Part shown: positions 35,550 to 46,340 of the stretch, piece by piece
Layout: every line of letters begins with the position of its first letter
Numbering within the stretch: position 1 is the stretch's first letter
Source: Cephalopachus bancanus
Lineage: Eukaryota > Chordata > Mammalia > Primates > Tarsiidae
DNA length: 64,000 bases
Direction of reading: 5' to 3'
Assembly (NCBI GenBank): GCA_027257055.1
Contig: JAPVLO010000232.1
Location: 4,960,001-5,024,000 of the forward strand
The notes under the pieces: generated by a model
Database searches by the model: none
What the model was told of the DNA's origin: nothing
What the model saw: the letters and a program-made list of their open reading frames with translations, nothing else
Translations under genes and position numbers: made by a program

Positions 35550-35884
35550 TACCTTGACAGAAGAAGATCTATTTTGATCTTCAAATGCTTTGAGGTTAGA
35601 ACAGTTGCTTAAAGTATTTATAGCTTGTTACACTTTCCCTGCTATGTGATTACTGCGAAGACAGGCCACATTGCAAGCCATGAAAGAATCAATTCTTGAA
35701 ATAGTTGTTTTGAAAATGTCTAGCCCATGATAGCAGTTAGAAATCAAGCAGATTGATCATGTCTGAAAACAGATGAAGTGATTGATTTGTCCTAAAATAA
35801 AAAATAAACAGCTCCTGCCAGATGAAACTGGTTATTAACTAATCCAATAGAGGCAGGATGGGGTTCAACAAAAAGAACAGATTG
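35550..35884. other. Unassigned stretch
   Basis: No repeat or gene recognised. Confidence 0.45.
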
Positions 35885-36085
35885 GGGACCCAGCTCTTCC
35901 CACCACTAATTGAGAAGCATTGGGCAAACCACTTAATCTCTCTAGGCTTGTCTAGGTCTCATTTGTAAAATGTTGACAAATGTTACTTGTCTTACTGACC
36001 TCCAGGGTTGCCATGTAAATCATTTGAGAAAAGAGACGTGAAAGCTCTGTTTACTGTAAAAGTGCTCTGTATTTGTGTTCTTATC
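35885..36085 (+). mobile_element. MIR SINE
   Basis: Matches MIR order: GGGCAAACCACTTAATCTCT, CTAGGTCTCATTTGTAAAAT, GGGTTGCCATGTAAATCATT and GTGAAAGCTCTGTTTACTGT. Nearly the whole element is present. Confidence 0.85.
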
Positions 36086-37262
36086 CCATTTGAGATACCA
36101 CTAGCCACTTGGAAATCAGTCTACAAGTAGCCGATCTGATTGATGATAGAAGCATAATTGCCCGATGACCAGCCCATTTCATCCTTACCAAGCATTCCAG
36201 ACATTTCAGTGCAGGAACAGGGTCTATGGGAAAAAGTCAAAAGGAGACTGATCACAGGAATTCCACTGGCCCTTCCCAGGGCCTAGTGCACAAAATGGTC
36301 CCCTGTGCATTGTTACTGTGCTATGTTTGCTGATGTCCACAGCTTCCTAGACATTAACAGGCAGATATCTGGGTGATGATGAACAGATAGAGAGAGTGTG
36401 ATGTTTCGCCAGCTTTTTAGGATCTCATCCATGGAATTGCAGCCTTGCTGGTTGCTCTTTCAGTTGGATGTGAAAACGAATAAAATACAGCGTGCCTTTC
36501 TTGACAATGCTGAGGAATCTAGTGAATTTTTAGGCTCCACACACTGATGGTTTTGCTTTCTGTGATGTGGGTACGACAAGGTGATTCTACATTCTCACCC
36601 GAGCCCTGAGTCTTACTGCTGCCCATATTCTCTCTGTCAACGTTCCGTGCTTAGCATCTACTGAGCTCAAGGTTCTGGATTCGGTCTTGGCATACAGTTC
36701 TGTGGCAGAGGAGAGAGGTGGGCAGTGCCAGCTGGTTGAAGGTGGAGAAGAGAAACAGGATAATTTCACTTAGGGTGTTATTATTTCTTTGTTTTCTGCT
36801 AACCTTAAGCAACTGACCATAAAAGAAATGTAATATACAGCCCTGTCCGTAGGTACTTAAATTTCCATCAGTAGACAGAACTAATGCTAGAAAAAAGTCT
36901 TAAGAAGACTTTAAACAAACAAGAATATATTATATAACAGGAACATGAAAACAGATTCACTATGTCAATAAAGTGTACCTTAATATTTCACTCACTTGAA
37001 TAAATAATTCTGTTGCTTTGAGAACATGTAACCTCAACTTGAAAGTACTGAATTAGGACACCGCTTCTTAGTAAATATACAAAATTCTTTAATACCATCT
37101 CTAATGATGTGGTTGTCAATAAATTGAGACTCTAGTCAAATTAAAGGGGTTTGATTTTGCTAAAATAGTAATTATTAAACTTATGCCTGAGGCTGTGTTA
37201 AGTTCTACAGATAAATAATAAATGGCATGATTCTTGTCCTTTCTTAAATGTTCATCATATTT
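36086..37262. other. Unassigned stretch
   Basis: No repeat or gene is recognised in about 1.2 kb. Confidence 0.5.
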
Positions 37263-37273
37263 CCTTATTTGAC

Positions 37274-37558
37274 TTTTTTTTTTTTTGAGTTGGAGTCTCA
37301 CTCTGTCACCCAGATTGGAGTGCAGTGGCCACTCCTGGCCACCACAGCCTCAACCTGCTGGGCTCCGGCGATCCTTCCGCCTCAGCCTTCCAAGTAGCCG
37401 GAACTACAGGTGTGCGCTACCATGCCCGGCTGATTTTTTGATTTATTGTAGAGATGAGGTCTCGCTGCCCAGGCGGGTCTCGAACCCGCGGGCTCAGGCA
37501 ATCCACTCACCTCAGCCTCCCAAAGGTGCGGGACTACAGGCTGAGCCACCAAGCCTGG
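37274..37558 (-). mobile_element. Alu, lineage-specific family, ACTTG-deleted type
   Basis: A full reverse-oriented dimer with target-site duplication CCTTATTTGACTTTTT (37263 onward and 37559-37574). It carries GTCTCGCTGCCCAGG, so it lacks ACTTG on the sense strand. Its right-monomer hairpin region has extra T-containing changes (GGAGTGGCC-like pairing, reduced). Confidence 0.96.
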
Positions 37559-37574
37559 CCTTATTTGACTTTTT

Positions 37575-38595
37575 AATAAAGCAGGTTCTAACCTTTGAAG
37601 TGTTTCTCTTTTGATAAGTTCTACTTATTTAGGAAGCCACACACAGACACACAGGCAGAAGAGAGCGAGGAAGACTGTATCGCTTGGAAAATTTAATATA
37701 CATAAAAATTAGGTGCACCATTTCTTATCACTTACTGGAGTTCAAGTGTCTAACATCGTGCCTCATAAACAATCCAACAAACATCATGCATGTTGATAAT
37801 ATTGATGGTGGTAGTAATGATGATGGCAAGGGAAACAACTGCCACTTGGTCTCTACAACCTCTGGACTTTTAAATATTTACACTACGTGTTTCTTGACAT
37901 GTGCTAGTTATACCAAATACAGGTACACCACAACTCCGTAAAGAGAAATAATACATTTTTCTCAGCCTCAACATCTTGTATGTTTGTAGCCACGGGAAGC
38001 CTATGAAACACTGACGTCAGCTACTTTCCCATGAGAAATCCAGAAATTTCATAATACCATAAATGACTTTCTCTTTCCGATTTGCTTCAGACACAGACAA
38101 GAAGAGAACTTTTCATAAAGCTTAAACATAAACATCTGGCCTTCACCCTGCGTGGATATACCCTTATTGCTTCTCCAATCAGAAATTCTCTTGCCTGTAC
38201 AAATCCATCCTCATTCTTCTGTTAACAATTGGAAGGTCTTGGCCAATGCAAAATAGCATCACACGTTATTCTTAATTAAATGTTTGTCTAAGAAAAAATA
38301 GAAAAGGCTGCAGTGATTAGGTACATCAAGGCTCTTCTTTTATACCATTATGGAACAGAATAAGATCTGTTCTGCATACGGGCACAAAACTGGCTCCTTG
38401 GAGAACGTATACTGAACTCTCCATGAAATCTTAAATCTGGCTAGCATTGCTAGTTTTGGCCACCTGATGGTATAGAAATAAGCTAGGGGTCAAGCCATTC
38501 GACTTTCCAGAAGCAGAATAACAATGAAGAAGGAAGAGAGAGGAGCTAATAGTCACAGGGAGCCCTTGATGGTCTGGGTTCAATACTAGGCACTC
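37575..38595. other. Unassigned stretch
   Basis: About 1 kb. A possible MIR tail (near 37740-37850) is too diverged to call. An 85-codon frame at 37684-37941 has no recognised domain. Confidence 0.5.
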
Positions 38596-38910
38596 TATAT
38601 GTTATCGCATTCTTTCATTTGCCCAACAGGCTTTTATGAAGCACGTGTCGTATGCCTGGGAATATGCTAAATGCTTAGTATAGAATTATCGATGAGACCA
38701 TGCTCTGGCCATGGAAAAGTCCATACTCATGCCATGCCACCAGAAGAAGCATTAACAGAATGTGGTGGGGTTCAGAAAAGGAAAAGCCCTTCAAGATGGT
38801 TCTTATTATCCTCATTTTAATGTGGAAATAACTGATATCCAGCAAAGAACTTCCCTTGGGTCAGACCTCTGTTAAGTGTAGAATTCTGTGTGACCTCACA
38901 GTCTGTCTTC
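38596..38910 (-). mobile_element. MIR (antisense) with an L2 tail inside
   Basis: A MIR antisense start (GCACTCTATATGTTATCGCA near 38590-38610) is followed by L2-like antisense sequence at about 38620-38800 (AACAGGCTTTTATGAAGCAC; GCCTGGGAATATGCTAAATG). The MIR core then resumes near 38800 (TCTTATTATCCTCATTTTAA; AGAATTCTGTGTGACC). The order suggests an L2 tail nested in a MIR. The boundaries are diverged. Confidence 0.55.
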
Positions 38911-39859
38911 TTCCACAGTTCCACGCTGATTTAATTGAAATGTCCAATTCGGATGAATAGCTTAAGTCTGTGATCCAATAAATCTGTTTGCTGCAGAATG
39001 CCATAATAAGTCTGGCTTTCATTGAATAACTGACTTCTTCTTCAATTATAAGAGCAATTTCCTTAATTTTCCACTTTATTTAGCCTGTTTGTAGCTAAAT
39101 TGCCAGCATACTAATACACCTTATCCTACTCATGTATCCAAATGCCTGTAGATATTTTATATGCATGATTCCATAATAACACAAAAAGCATATCCCATGA
39201 AAATCAAGAAATTCTCAAATAGGTGCAAAACTTTACATTAAAATACAAGCATACTAGAGCTATGTTTTCCTCAGGACACACAGGCAAAAACCTACGTACA
39301 GTTTTAAAAAGTAAAGAGAAAGCCTAGTTCAAGGGCTTGAGGCACACACAAGCGCCCAGAGACAGACCTGGGAAGGTGGGAGTTGGATGCAGAAAGGAGG
39401 GCCAGTGAGGGCCAAGCCAGTGGTTGTGTGGACCCCCAAGTTTCCTGGCATCTTAAGACAGTGAGTGGCCCTGTGTTTGAGTTGCTTTGGTGTGGGCCAC
39501 TTGCAAAAACACTCCATATTTCCCTCCTAAGGCATGGCAAGCCAAAATATATATATATGGAAAGTTCACCAAGTCATTGGTAAATAATCCAGTGTTGACT
39601 CTGAATTTAGAAATAACTGGCCAAATCGATCCCAGCCTTCCCAACTCCAATTCTTCCCCTGCAGAGTACACTGATTTGTGTTACCTTATTGTTTTCTCTC
39701 ATGGTTTGTCTTTCTTTTTTATTATTTTATTTTCCTGCTGGTCCAAGACATGACCAGAGATATTGAAACTTCATGGTGTTCCATATTTTGAGCTCATAAA
39801 TCCCCTTTGGTTGCCATCTTTCCACACCTAGGCTTTATCTTCTTCTATTCACATGTTAC
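38911..39859. other. Unassigned stretch
   Basis: No repeat or gene recognised, apart from a short TA run near 39549. Overlapping frames of 62-88 codons (39304-39753) on both strands look like chance. Confidence 0.5.
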
Positions 39860-41010
39860 AAAAATAATTCTCTGAATGTGATGTGTGACATACAGAGGGG
39901 TGTACAATTCATAATGGGCAGCATGGAGAACTTTCACAGAGTGAGCACAGCAGGATAGTCAGTATCCAGGACAAGAAACAGAACTTTCCTAGCAACCAGA
40001 AGCCCCTCATACCCCTTCAGAGTCATCTGCCCCCTGCCCAGCCACCACCATGGCCACAGGACAACCATTATTATGACTTCTAGCACTACATCTTAGTTCT
40101 GTCTGTGTTTGAATTGTGTCTTGTTTAACACCGTGTTTCTGAGATTGATTGCTTGAGCATACTTGGATCATTCTGATTATTGTGTAGTGTTTCACTGTCT
40201 ACCACAATTGGTCCATTTTACTGTGGGTAAACATTGAGATCATTTTCCATCTGTAGCCATTGTGAAGAGTGCTGCTGTGAACGCTCGAGTTCATGCCTCC
40301 TGATGAATACACGCATGACTTTGGGTTGCATAAATGCCTAGGAGTGAGGTATCTGGGTCAAAGGTGTACAAATATTCCGCTTTAGCGTGTGCTGCCGAAT
40401 TTTCTTCCCAAGTGATTATGCCATCTCACATTCCCACAGCGGTGCATGTGCATGAGTTATTCTGGCTGTTCACCAATACTTTGAATAACCAGTCTTTTAC
40501 ATTTAAACTATTCTAGCGGTGTGTAGTTTTAGTTTGGTGCATTTTTCAAAACGATCAATGAGATTGAGCCCTTTTTCATCTGCGTGTTGGCCATTTTAAC
40601 ATCCTCTTTGGTGAAGTGCCTGTTGAAATCTTTTTCTATTGGGTCATCTATCTTTTTCTTATTGGTTTGTGGAAATTTTGTATTCTGGATACACATTTTT
40701 TTTGTTAGATATATGTATTGCTAGTTTTTGTTTTTCCACCCCCCTCCCCTCAGTCTATGGCTTGGCTTTTCACTCTCTGTATGGTTCTTAATTTTAAGTA
40801 CAATTTATTTTCCTTTATACTTAATGACTTTTATATCCTGTTTACAAAGTCTTATCCCCAAATTATGGAGAAATCTTTTACTGTTTTGTTTTTTCCCCTG
40901 AAAACTTTACTGTGTAACTTCTCACTTTCAGATCTACAGTCCATCTGAAACTATTTTAGGGGAATGGTTTTGAGTAGGGGTTAAGCTTTGGTTTCTTTTT
41001 TTTCATATGG
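39860..41010 (-). mobile_element. L1 3' part (antisense)
   Basis: Follows the complement of an L1: GTGTGACATACAGAGGGGTG (3' UTR-like), then AGTGTTTCACTGTCTACCAC, CATTGTGAAGAGTGCTGCTG, GAGTGAGGTATCTGGGTCAA, CATTTTAACATCCTCTTTGG and TTCTGGATACACATTTTTT. Frames are broken. It is 5'-truncated at about 41010. Confidence 0.85.
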
Positions 41011-41225
41011 ATGTTTGCTTAGGTGCTGGAGGATGTAACTTTCCTCCGGTGAGGGACTAACCCGTCTTCTGGTAGTTTGGTAGAGCTGGAGGTCTCCCGC
41101 AGTGAAATCAGGCTGAGTGACCGCAGCTTATCTGCCGTGGTGCATGACTCCACTCACCTCTAACCTGCTCCCTCTCCCTGGCTGAACTCTATAAGGGTCC
41201 TGAGATCGTTCCCCAAGACCCTGTC

Positions 41226-41400
41226 TTCTCTTTTTTCGTTTCCATTTTTTTATCAGAGTATAATTCACATACAGTAAAATGTATTCTTTGTAGTGTACAG
41301 TTTTGCAAGTTTTGACAAATGCATGCAGTTGGAAAACAACCACCACACACAAGATTTAGAATAGCTCTCTGCCAACCCCAAAATGGTCCTTCTTTCTTGA
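41226..41400 (-). mobile_element. L1M 3' UTR (antisense)
   Basis: A T-rich start is followed by AGAGTATAATTCACATACAG, GTAGTGTACAGTTTTGCAAG, GCATGCAGTTGGAAAACAAC and AAGATTTAGAATAGCTC, the complement of an L1M 3' UTR. A second L1 insertion, because its 3' end begins again after the previous copy. Confidence 0.8.
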
Positions 41401-41869
41401 ACGTTAAGTTTTTTCCTACTCTGCTATAATTCTGCTTCTCAGAAATGTTCTGCTTAGTTTCTTTTTTATTCTCTGGTTTTCTCTTGCCCTTTCTATCTTA
41501 AAACACTAAATGCCTTGAGGAGGAAACCACAAAATGCAAGGTCACTTTTCCAGGCCTTCCTCCTCCCCAGGATGTTGACCTCTCAAGTTCTGGATACTGC
41601 AGCAGCTCTCTGATGCCCTCATATCAATTTTGGGATTTTTGGGAATTTTATCCAGATTTTCTAGTTGTTCTCAGTGAGAGCACTGGACTGCCACAAGCTA
41701 TTCCATAAGAGGCAGGTATCTAAGTCAATCTAGTTACATTCAACAAACTCATTAAAATCCCCTTCTAAAACATCGAAAAAAAATTTTTCTTTAGATCTCA
41801 GAAAGGTAAAAGAAAATAGCAGTGTTGGCAGCTGTGTGTTCAGTCATGGAAAGAGCTTCAAAATAAAAC
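41401..41869. other. Unassigned stretch
   Basis: No repeat or gene is recognised. Confidence 0.45.
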
Positions 41870-42055
41870 AAATCTTGAGATCAGTTCCAACTCTGTCATT
41901 TATTAACTATGTGACAATGAATTCGAAGCTGTCTTTACTTCCAAATGGGAGCAACAGAAAAACAACACCGTTTCACAGAAGATTAAATGAGAGAACAGAT
42001 ATCAAGTACCTTGAGCACAGTAGGCATTCAATAAACTATAGTTATTATTATGTGG
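41870..42055 (+). mobile_element. MIR SINE
   Basis: Matches MIR order: TTTATTAACTATGTGACAAT, AAGATTAAATGAGAGAACAG, then CCTTGAGCACAGTAGGCATT and CAATAAACTATAGTTATTAT. Confidence 0.85.
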
Positions 42056-43069
42056 TATATTATCATTTCTCTTAGAACTATAAAATACACTCATGTCTTG
42101 GAAATGATGGAGAGAAGGGGTGGGGGCAGTGGCCCTGAAAAGCAGTACTCTGCTCCGAATACCCCATTTGGTGCTGGAAAGGGGTAACTTGGTTGAACTT
42201 GTTTTATTCACAATGATGACAAGGTCATGCATGATACTAAGACATACACGATACAGTTTTCTCCTTGAAAAATTATGGAATTTAACATTAGCCATCTGAG
42301 TTGAAGGACTCTTAGAAATCTATTCCAAATGCTTCATGTTACAGATGAAGGAATTGAGTGTCTAAATTATTGTTCAAGGTCAATTTACTTGTTGGTGTTT
42401 ATTTAAATGACACAAATTCCATATGATCACAAGTTCCCTTCTAACATACTACTAGCTTCCATATTCAACTATAAATGTAAAACAGAGATAATTATTAATG
42501 TTTTATTGTTACTGGCTCATTCTGACTAAGACCCATAGATCTATTTTAAAATATTTTATTTTAATTTCCATCCCACAGATTATGTAACTTCCTGTCAACT
42601 AAGACTGAAATAGCCACTTTCCATTCCTTTCCCATTCCAAGGATTGTGTCCTGTAGCTCTTCATTCTTCTGTTTGCTATTAAGAAATAGTTTGCCTTATC
42701 CTCTAATGTACAAGACTGACAGGTGCTCAGGTAAGCCTGAAGAACATTGCTCTCCTCAAGCTTACCACATCCCAAAGGGAGTGGGGAACCTTGTCTTTCC
42801 AGGCATGGATGCAAAGGTGACCATGTGCGTCCCTGGCACTGTCCTCTGTGGGCAGGACGAACCACTGGCATCGCTGTCCCACTCATGCTTTCCAGCTGAG
42901 GCAGCCCATGGCAATCATGTTTTGATAAGACCTGTCGTTCAGCACATCTTTCAGCATTGTGTACTCTGCTAACGGACATCTGAGCCCGAATTCCAGGCAG
43001 ACCCAGTAACTTGGAGGCGATTCACAATTCCAGATCACACAGCCATCTCTTAAAAGCCTCACACCAGGC
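42056..43069. other. Mostly unassigned stretch
   Basis: About 42325-42400 resembles an antisense MIR core (TGTTACAGATGAAGGAATTG), too short for a firm call. An ATG-started frame of 126 codons (42599-42979, minus) overlaps a 108-codon frame (42646-42972, plus). Neither has a recognisable domain. Confidence 0.45.
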
Positions 43070-43260
43070 TTCTTGGGGGCTCTGCCTGGCACATGCTTCC
43101 CTCAGATCTTCACGTGGGTGACTCTTCCTAGAAATGCGTGTTCAGCCTCGCTGGCTCCTCTTCTTTACCACCCAATCTCCAGCGACCCTCAGTGGCTCTC
43201 TTCATATTTTGCAGTTTTAGTTACACTTGGAAACATGTGTGTTGTCTATAAGCAGAGTCC
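43070..43260 (+). mobile_element. L2 LINE fragment
   Basis: GGGCTCTGCCTGGCACATGC, TCCCTCAGATCTTCACGTGG and TTCAGCCTCGCTGGCTCCTC match the region of L2 just upstream of its tail, on the sense strand. Confidence 0.65.
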
Positions 43261-43364
43261 TTAAGATCAGCATGTGCCCTGTCCTGGAGCAGAGGACTCT
43301 CACTCAATGAGCACACAAGTGTGTGCGTGTATCCTTCAAATACACCCAGCACGGTGAGGCAGGC

Positions 43365-43565
43365 TCTGGCTTTGAATGCTGCCTTTCACTGCTAGCTGGG
43401 TGAATTCAGGCAAATATCTTAAACATGGGAGCTTCTCAGTATTTATGCTAAGACGATGTATCTTACAAGGTTGTTACCGTCATCAAATGAAATAGATCTG
43501 TGCAATGTGCTTAGCACAGGACTTCACACTAAAAAGTACTTAACAAACAGCCATTATTATTATTT
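43365..43565 (+). mobile_element. MIR SINE
   Basis: Matches MIR: CACTGCTAGCTGGGTGAATT, CAGGCAAATATCTTAAACAT, CATCAAATGAAATAGATCTG, TGCTTAGCACAGGACTTCAC, then a TTATTATTATT tail. Confidence 0.85.
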
Positions 43566-45035
43566 CCACGATGAAAGCAACGCATATTACAAAAGGACCA
43601 TTGGGGGATTGTTTTATAAAAATAGTAATGTTGAAATCAAGGGACCCTAATTCAACCATGTAAAGTAGAGTTTCAATTAATTAAAATCTGGTTCTTTTTG
43701 TTGGCTAGATAAAGTTATTTATCTTTGTGAAGGATCCTAATTTAACCTTTGTAATGAGTCCCTGGTTACAATAAGTCATCCTGTCACCCTCCCACCATCC
43801 CTAGTGTCCATTTGAAAAATGAGATCTTTCTGAGAACACTTGTGATCGCAATGTTAAAGCAGAATGTTAACCTTCTTTTGTAAACACTTGCTTGCAATGT
43901 TTTTCTGTTTGTGCAACCTACAGAGATGCTGGTTACTGTTTCTCCTACTACTCAATGGCTTTAGCTCAAGGTCTCCTCGAGCGCGAAGAAAATTACTAAG
44001 CTTGGAGAACCGAAATCTGATCAGAGGAAAGAAATTACTTATTTCCTTTTATGACACCTTGGTTCTCCCATAGTAAATGCTTTCCTATAAAACTCACTTC
44101 TTCCCATGCCTGAGGAGATGGCTAAATCAAAGTAGCAATAAATAGCTCCTGGCTGTTTGCCACTGGCGGCAGCCATGGGGTCTTGGGAAGAAGACAGACC
44201 CATTTGCCTAGGGGACCCAACTCCCTTCCCGGCTTCCTTCACCTTGGGTCCTTTCCTTCCTTACCACATCCGGTCTAGACTCAGCTGGCAACTGCTTCTG
44301 AGCCAGGGCAGCCAGAATCTGTGCTGGGCACTGCACAAAAGCTGTATCTTAAAGAGCCAAATTGCGAAACGGCTCACTCGGGCATCTATTTGAAGTTGCG
44401 AGGTAACTAATGGCAGAGAAAGATCTTAAACCAGAGAGCAAGGGCTTTATCAACTTTCTGACCCTTAGACCCTAAATCTAAAAATAGGAAAGAGATTATC
44501 TGAAGACAAACTCCACTTTTAGTCACTTTGAGATTTGCTTTATGTTTTCTCTTTAAACTTTTCTTCCTTTGTCTCACTAACAAGAGAGTTTGTGAATAAG
44601 ATATTATGGACCAAAAAAACAAAACAAAACCAAAAAACCCCACTGTTTTCCAATGTTTATTGCATTTTCTTCCCCTGTTTTCCCTTTATTCATTCCCAAA
44701 TTTTAAGATAAAAATACTGAGGCATTTAGGAGTAGGGAAAGGGAAACAGGGAAACTGCAAGTTAACACAGTCCCTGCCAGAGTTTGTATTGACTATGCCA
44801 CCTTCTCTATTCCATTATTTTGGATAATTTAGAAATTCACTCTGCAATAATTGTGTTTATTTTCTTTAAAATGCAAATGTGTAACCTACAGTAGCTCTTT
44901 CTATTCATGCCTGTTTCCCCTTTAAGGTCCTAACAAACAACAATACTTGAAGAAGAAATGATATTTTAAAATATATAGCCTGTACTAGCTAAAATTCATT
45001 CAACTTAATTATGTTTCCTTCTCCTTTTATTCCAG
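43566..45035. other. Unassigned stretch
   Basis: About 1.5 kb with no firm repeat. Frames of 67-78 codons on both strands around 43860-44830 are not recognised. It ends in a pyrimidine-rich stretch before the exon-like segment. Confidence 0.5.
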
Positions 45036-45101
45036 GTCATCAAATAACAATCCCCCTGTACTGGTGATCTGCCGGAAGCCTCAGACGTTGCCCACTTACT
45101 G
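45036..45101 (+). CDS. Candidate 66-bp internal exon (unconfirmed)
   Basis: A strong-looking 3' splice signal (pyrimidine run TTTCCTTCTCCTTTTATTCCAG ending at 45035, possible branch point in the preceding 20 bases) is followed by 66 bases. A donor then reads CTG|GTGAGA at 45102. One frame is open, with phase 2 at both ends, so the segment keeps the frame if it is skipped. Its codons give NPPVLVICRKPQTLPTY among others. I do not recognise the peptide, and no neighbouring exon is evident. The other two frames have stops. It could equally be a pseudo-exon. Confidence 0.25.
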
Positions 45102-45661
45102 GTGAGAAGAACTTAGGTTTTACTTTGGTCTTCTACTCTTGGAAATCACACAGCCTCTGCCTGATTTTCTAAACTCTTGCACCTGAAGATACATTGTGAG
45201 AAAACCAGCCTTTCTGCTGTGTCCATTCTAGTTTACTCACCAGCTAGTCAGCTAGATCTATCAAGTTTGGAAGGAACTCTTTTCCTGTTTTGCAATCTGA
45301 TTTTTTTGCTTAAAAAAAAAAAGTTTCCTGCATATGTAAAAAATCTTAAAGCAGTCCCAGTCAGTAATGATGTCTTCACTTCCTGTGAAAAATGCTGATG
45401 ACTTGAGTCAATAGACACGATGAGTCAGCCAACCAGGGTAAATATGCTCGACTTGTGCAAACACTGGCGAGTTCTGGCGCAGTAAGTCCCGCTCACATTC
45501 AACAAATCTTGGGACTTCAGAGGTCAGGGGATAGAGACACTGCAGCAAACTTCACTCGCTTGCAATTTTGCTGAGGTTGGTCCTACTGGGAAGAAAAGAT
45601 TTTCAGGAACTTAGCACAGTTCTCAGGCAGTTGTTGTGTCAGAATTACATCTGTTGCCCTC
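45102..45661. other. Unassigned stretch between exon-like segment and LTR
   Basis: No repeat is recognised in about 560 bases, apart from an A run near 45315. Confidence 0.45.
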
Positions 45662-46060
45662 ATACTAGTTTGCTTGAGCTGCCACAGCAAAATGCCACAA
45701 ATGGAGCGACTTAAGCAAGAGATTTATTTTCTCACCGTTCTGGAGGTTGGAAGTTCTGAGTTAGCAGGGCCGGTTTCTTGAGGCCTCCCTTGCAGATGGC
45801 TCCCTTCTCCTGTGTCTTCATCGAGTCGTCTCTCCGGGCACACACTTGTCCAGTGTCTTTGTCTCTGTGCTCAGATGTCCTCTTCTTGGAAAGACATCGG
45901 TCATATTTAAAACCTAAAAATCAAATCGAAACCAAAAAACAAAAAACTCATTTTAACTTAATCACGTCTTTAAGGACTTTATCTCTCCAAATATAGTTAC
46001 ATTCTGAGGTACTGGGGTAAGGAGTTCAATATATGAATTTGGAGGAACACAGTTCAGGCC
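45662..46060 (-). mobile_element. MLT1-type LTR (antisense)
   Basis: Complement of the MLT1 MaLR LTR: CTGCCACAGCAAAATGCCAC, TTATTTTCTCACCGTTCTGG, AGGTTGGAAGTTCTGAG, then GTTACATTCTGAGGTACTGG and GAATTTGGAGGAACACAGTT. The middle (CTTCTTGGAAAGACATCGG) is shortened and diverged. MLT1 is an old LTR of the ERVL-MaLR group; no internal sequence follows. Confidence 0.8.
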
Positions 46061-46109
46061 ATCGTACCACCATTGTCATTTTTTCTTGAATCTGCTGATT
46101 TATGGACTC

Positions 46110-46340
46110 CCCTTCAATTCTCCTCTTCTAAACTCCCTCGGCACTCACGTAACTCTTGGAGCATTTGGGCTGTCTATGGTGTGTTACAGTACATTGTGAA
46201 CGGCTCTCACTTCTCTGTGTTGCTATATAATCTTTGAAATTGGACAGTGTGCCCTTTACATATCTCATAGCACTAGAGAGGGTTTTGTATATAATAGACA
46301 CTTAATAATATTGATTAAATGAGTGAATGAATGATTGGAC
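46110..46340 (+). mobile_element. L2 LINE 3' end
   Basis: The tail GTTTTGTATATAATAGACAC then TTAATAATATTGATTAAATG and GAGTGAATGAATGA ends an L2-like 3' segment whose upstream part is weak. Confidence 0.7.

Noticed and set aside
42599..42979. 126-codon ATG-started frame on the minus strand
   Set aside because: It is opposed by a 108-codon frame on the other strand over almost the same bases, and neither is recognisable.
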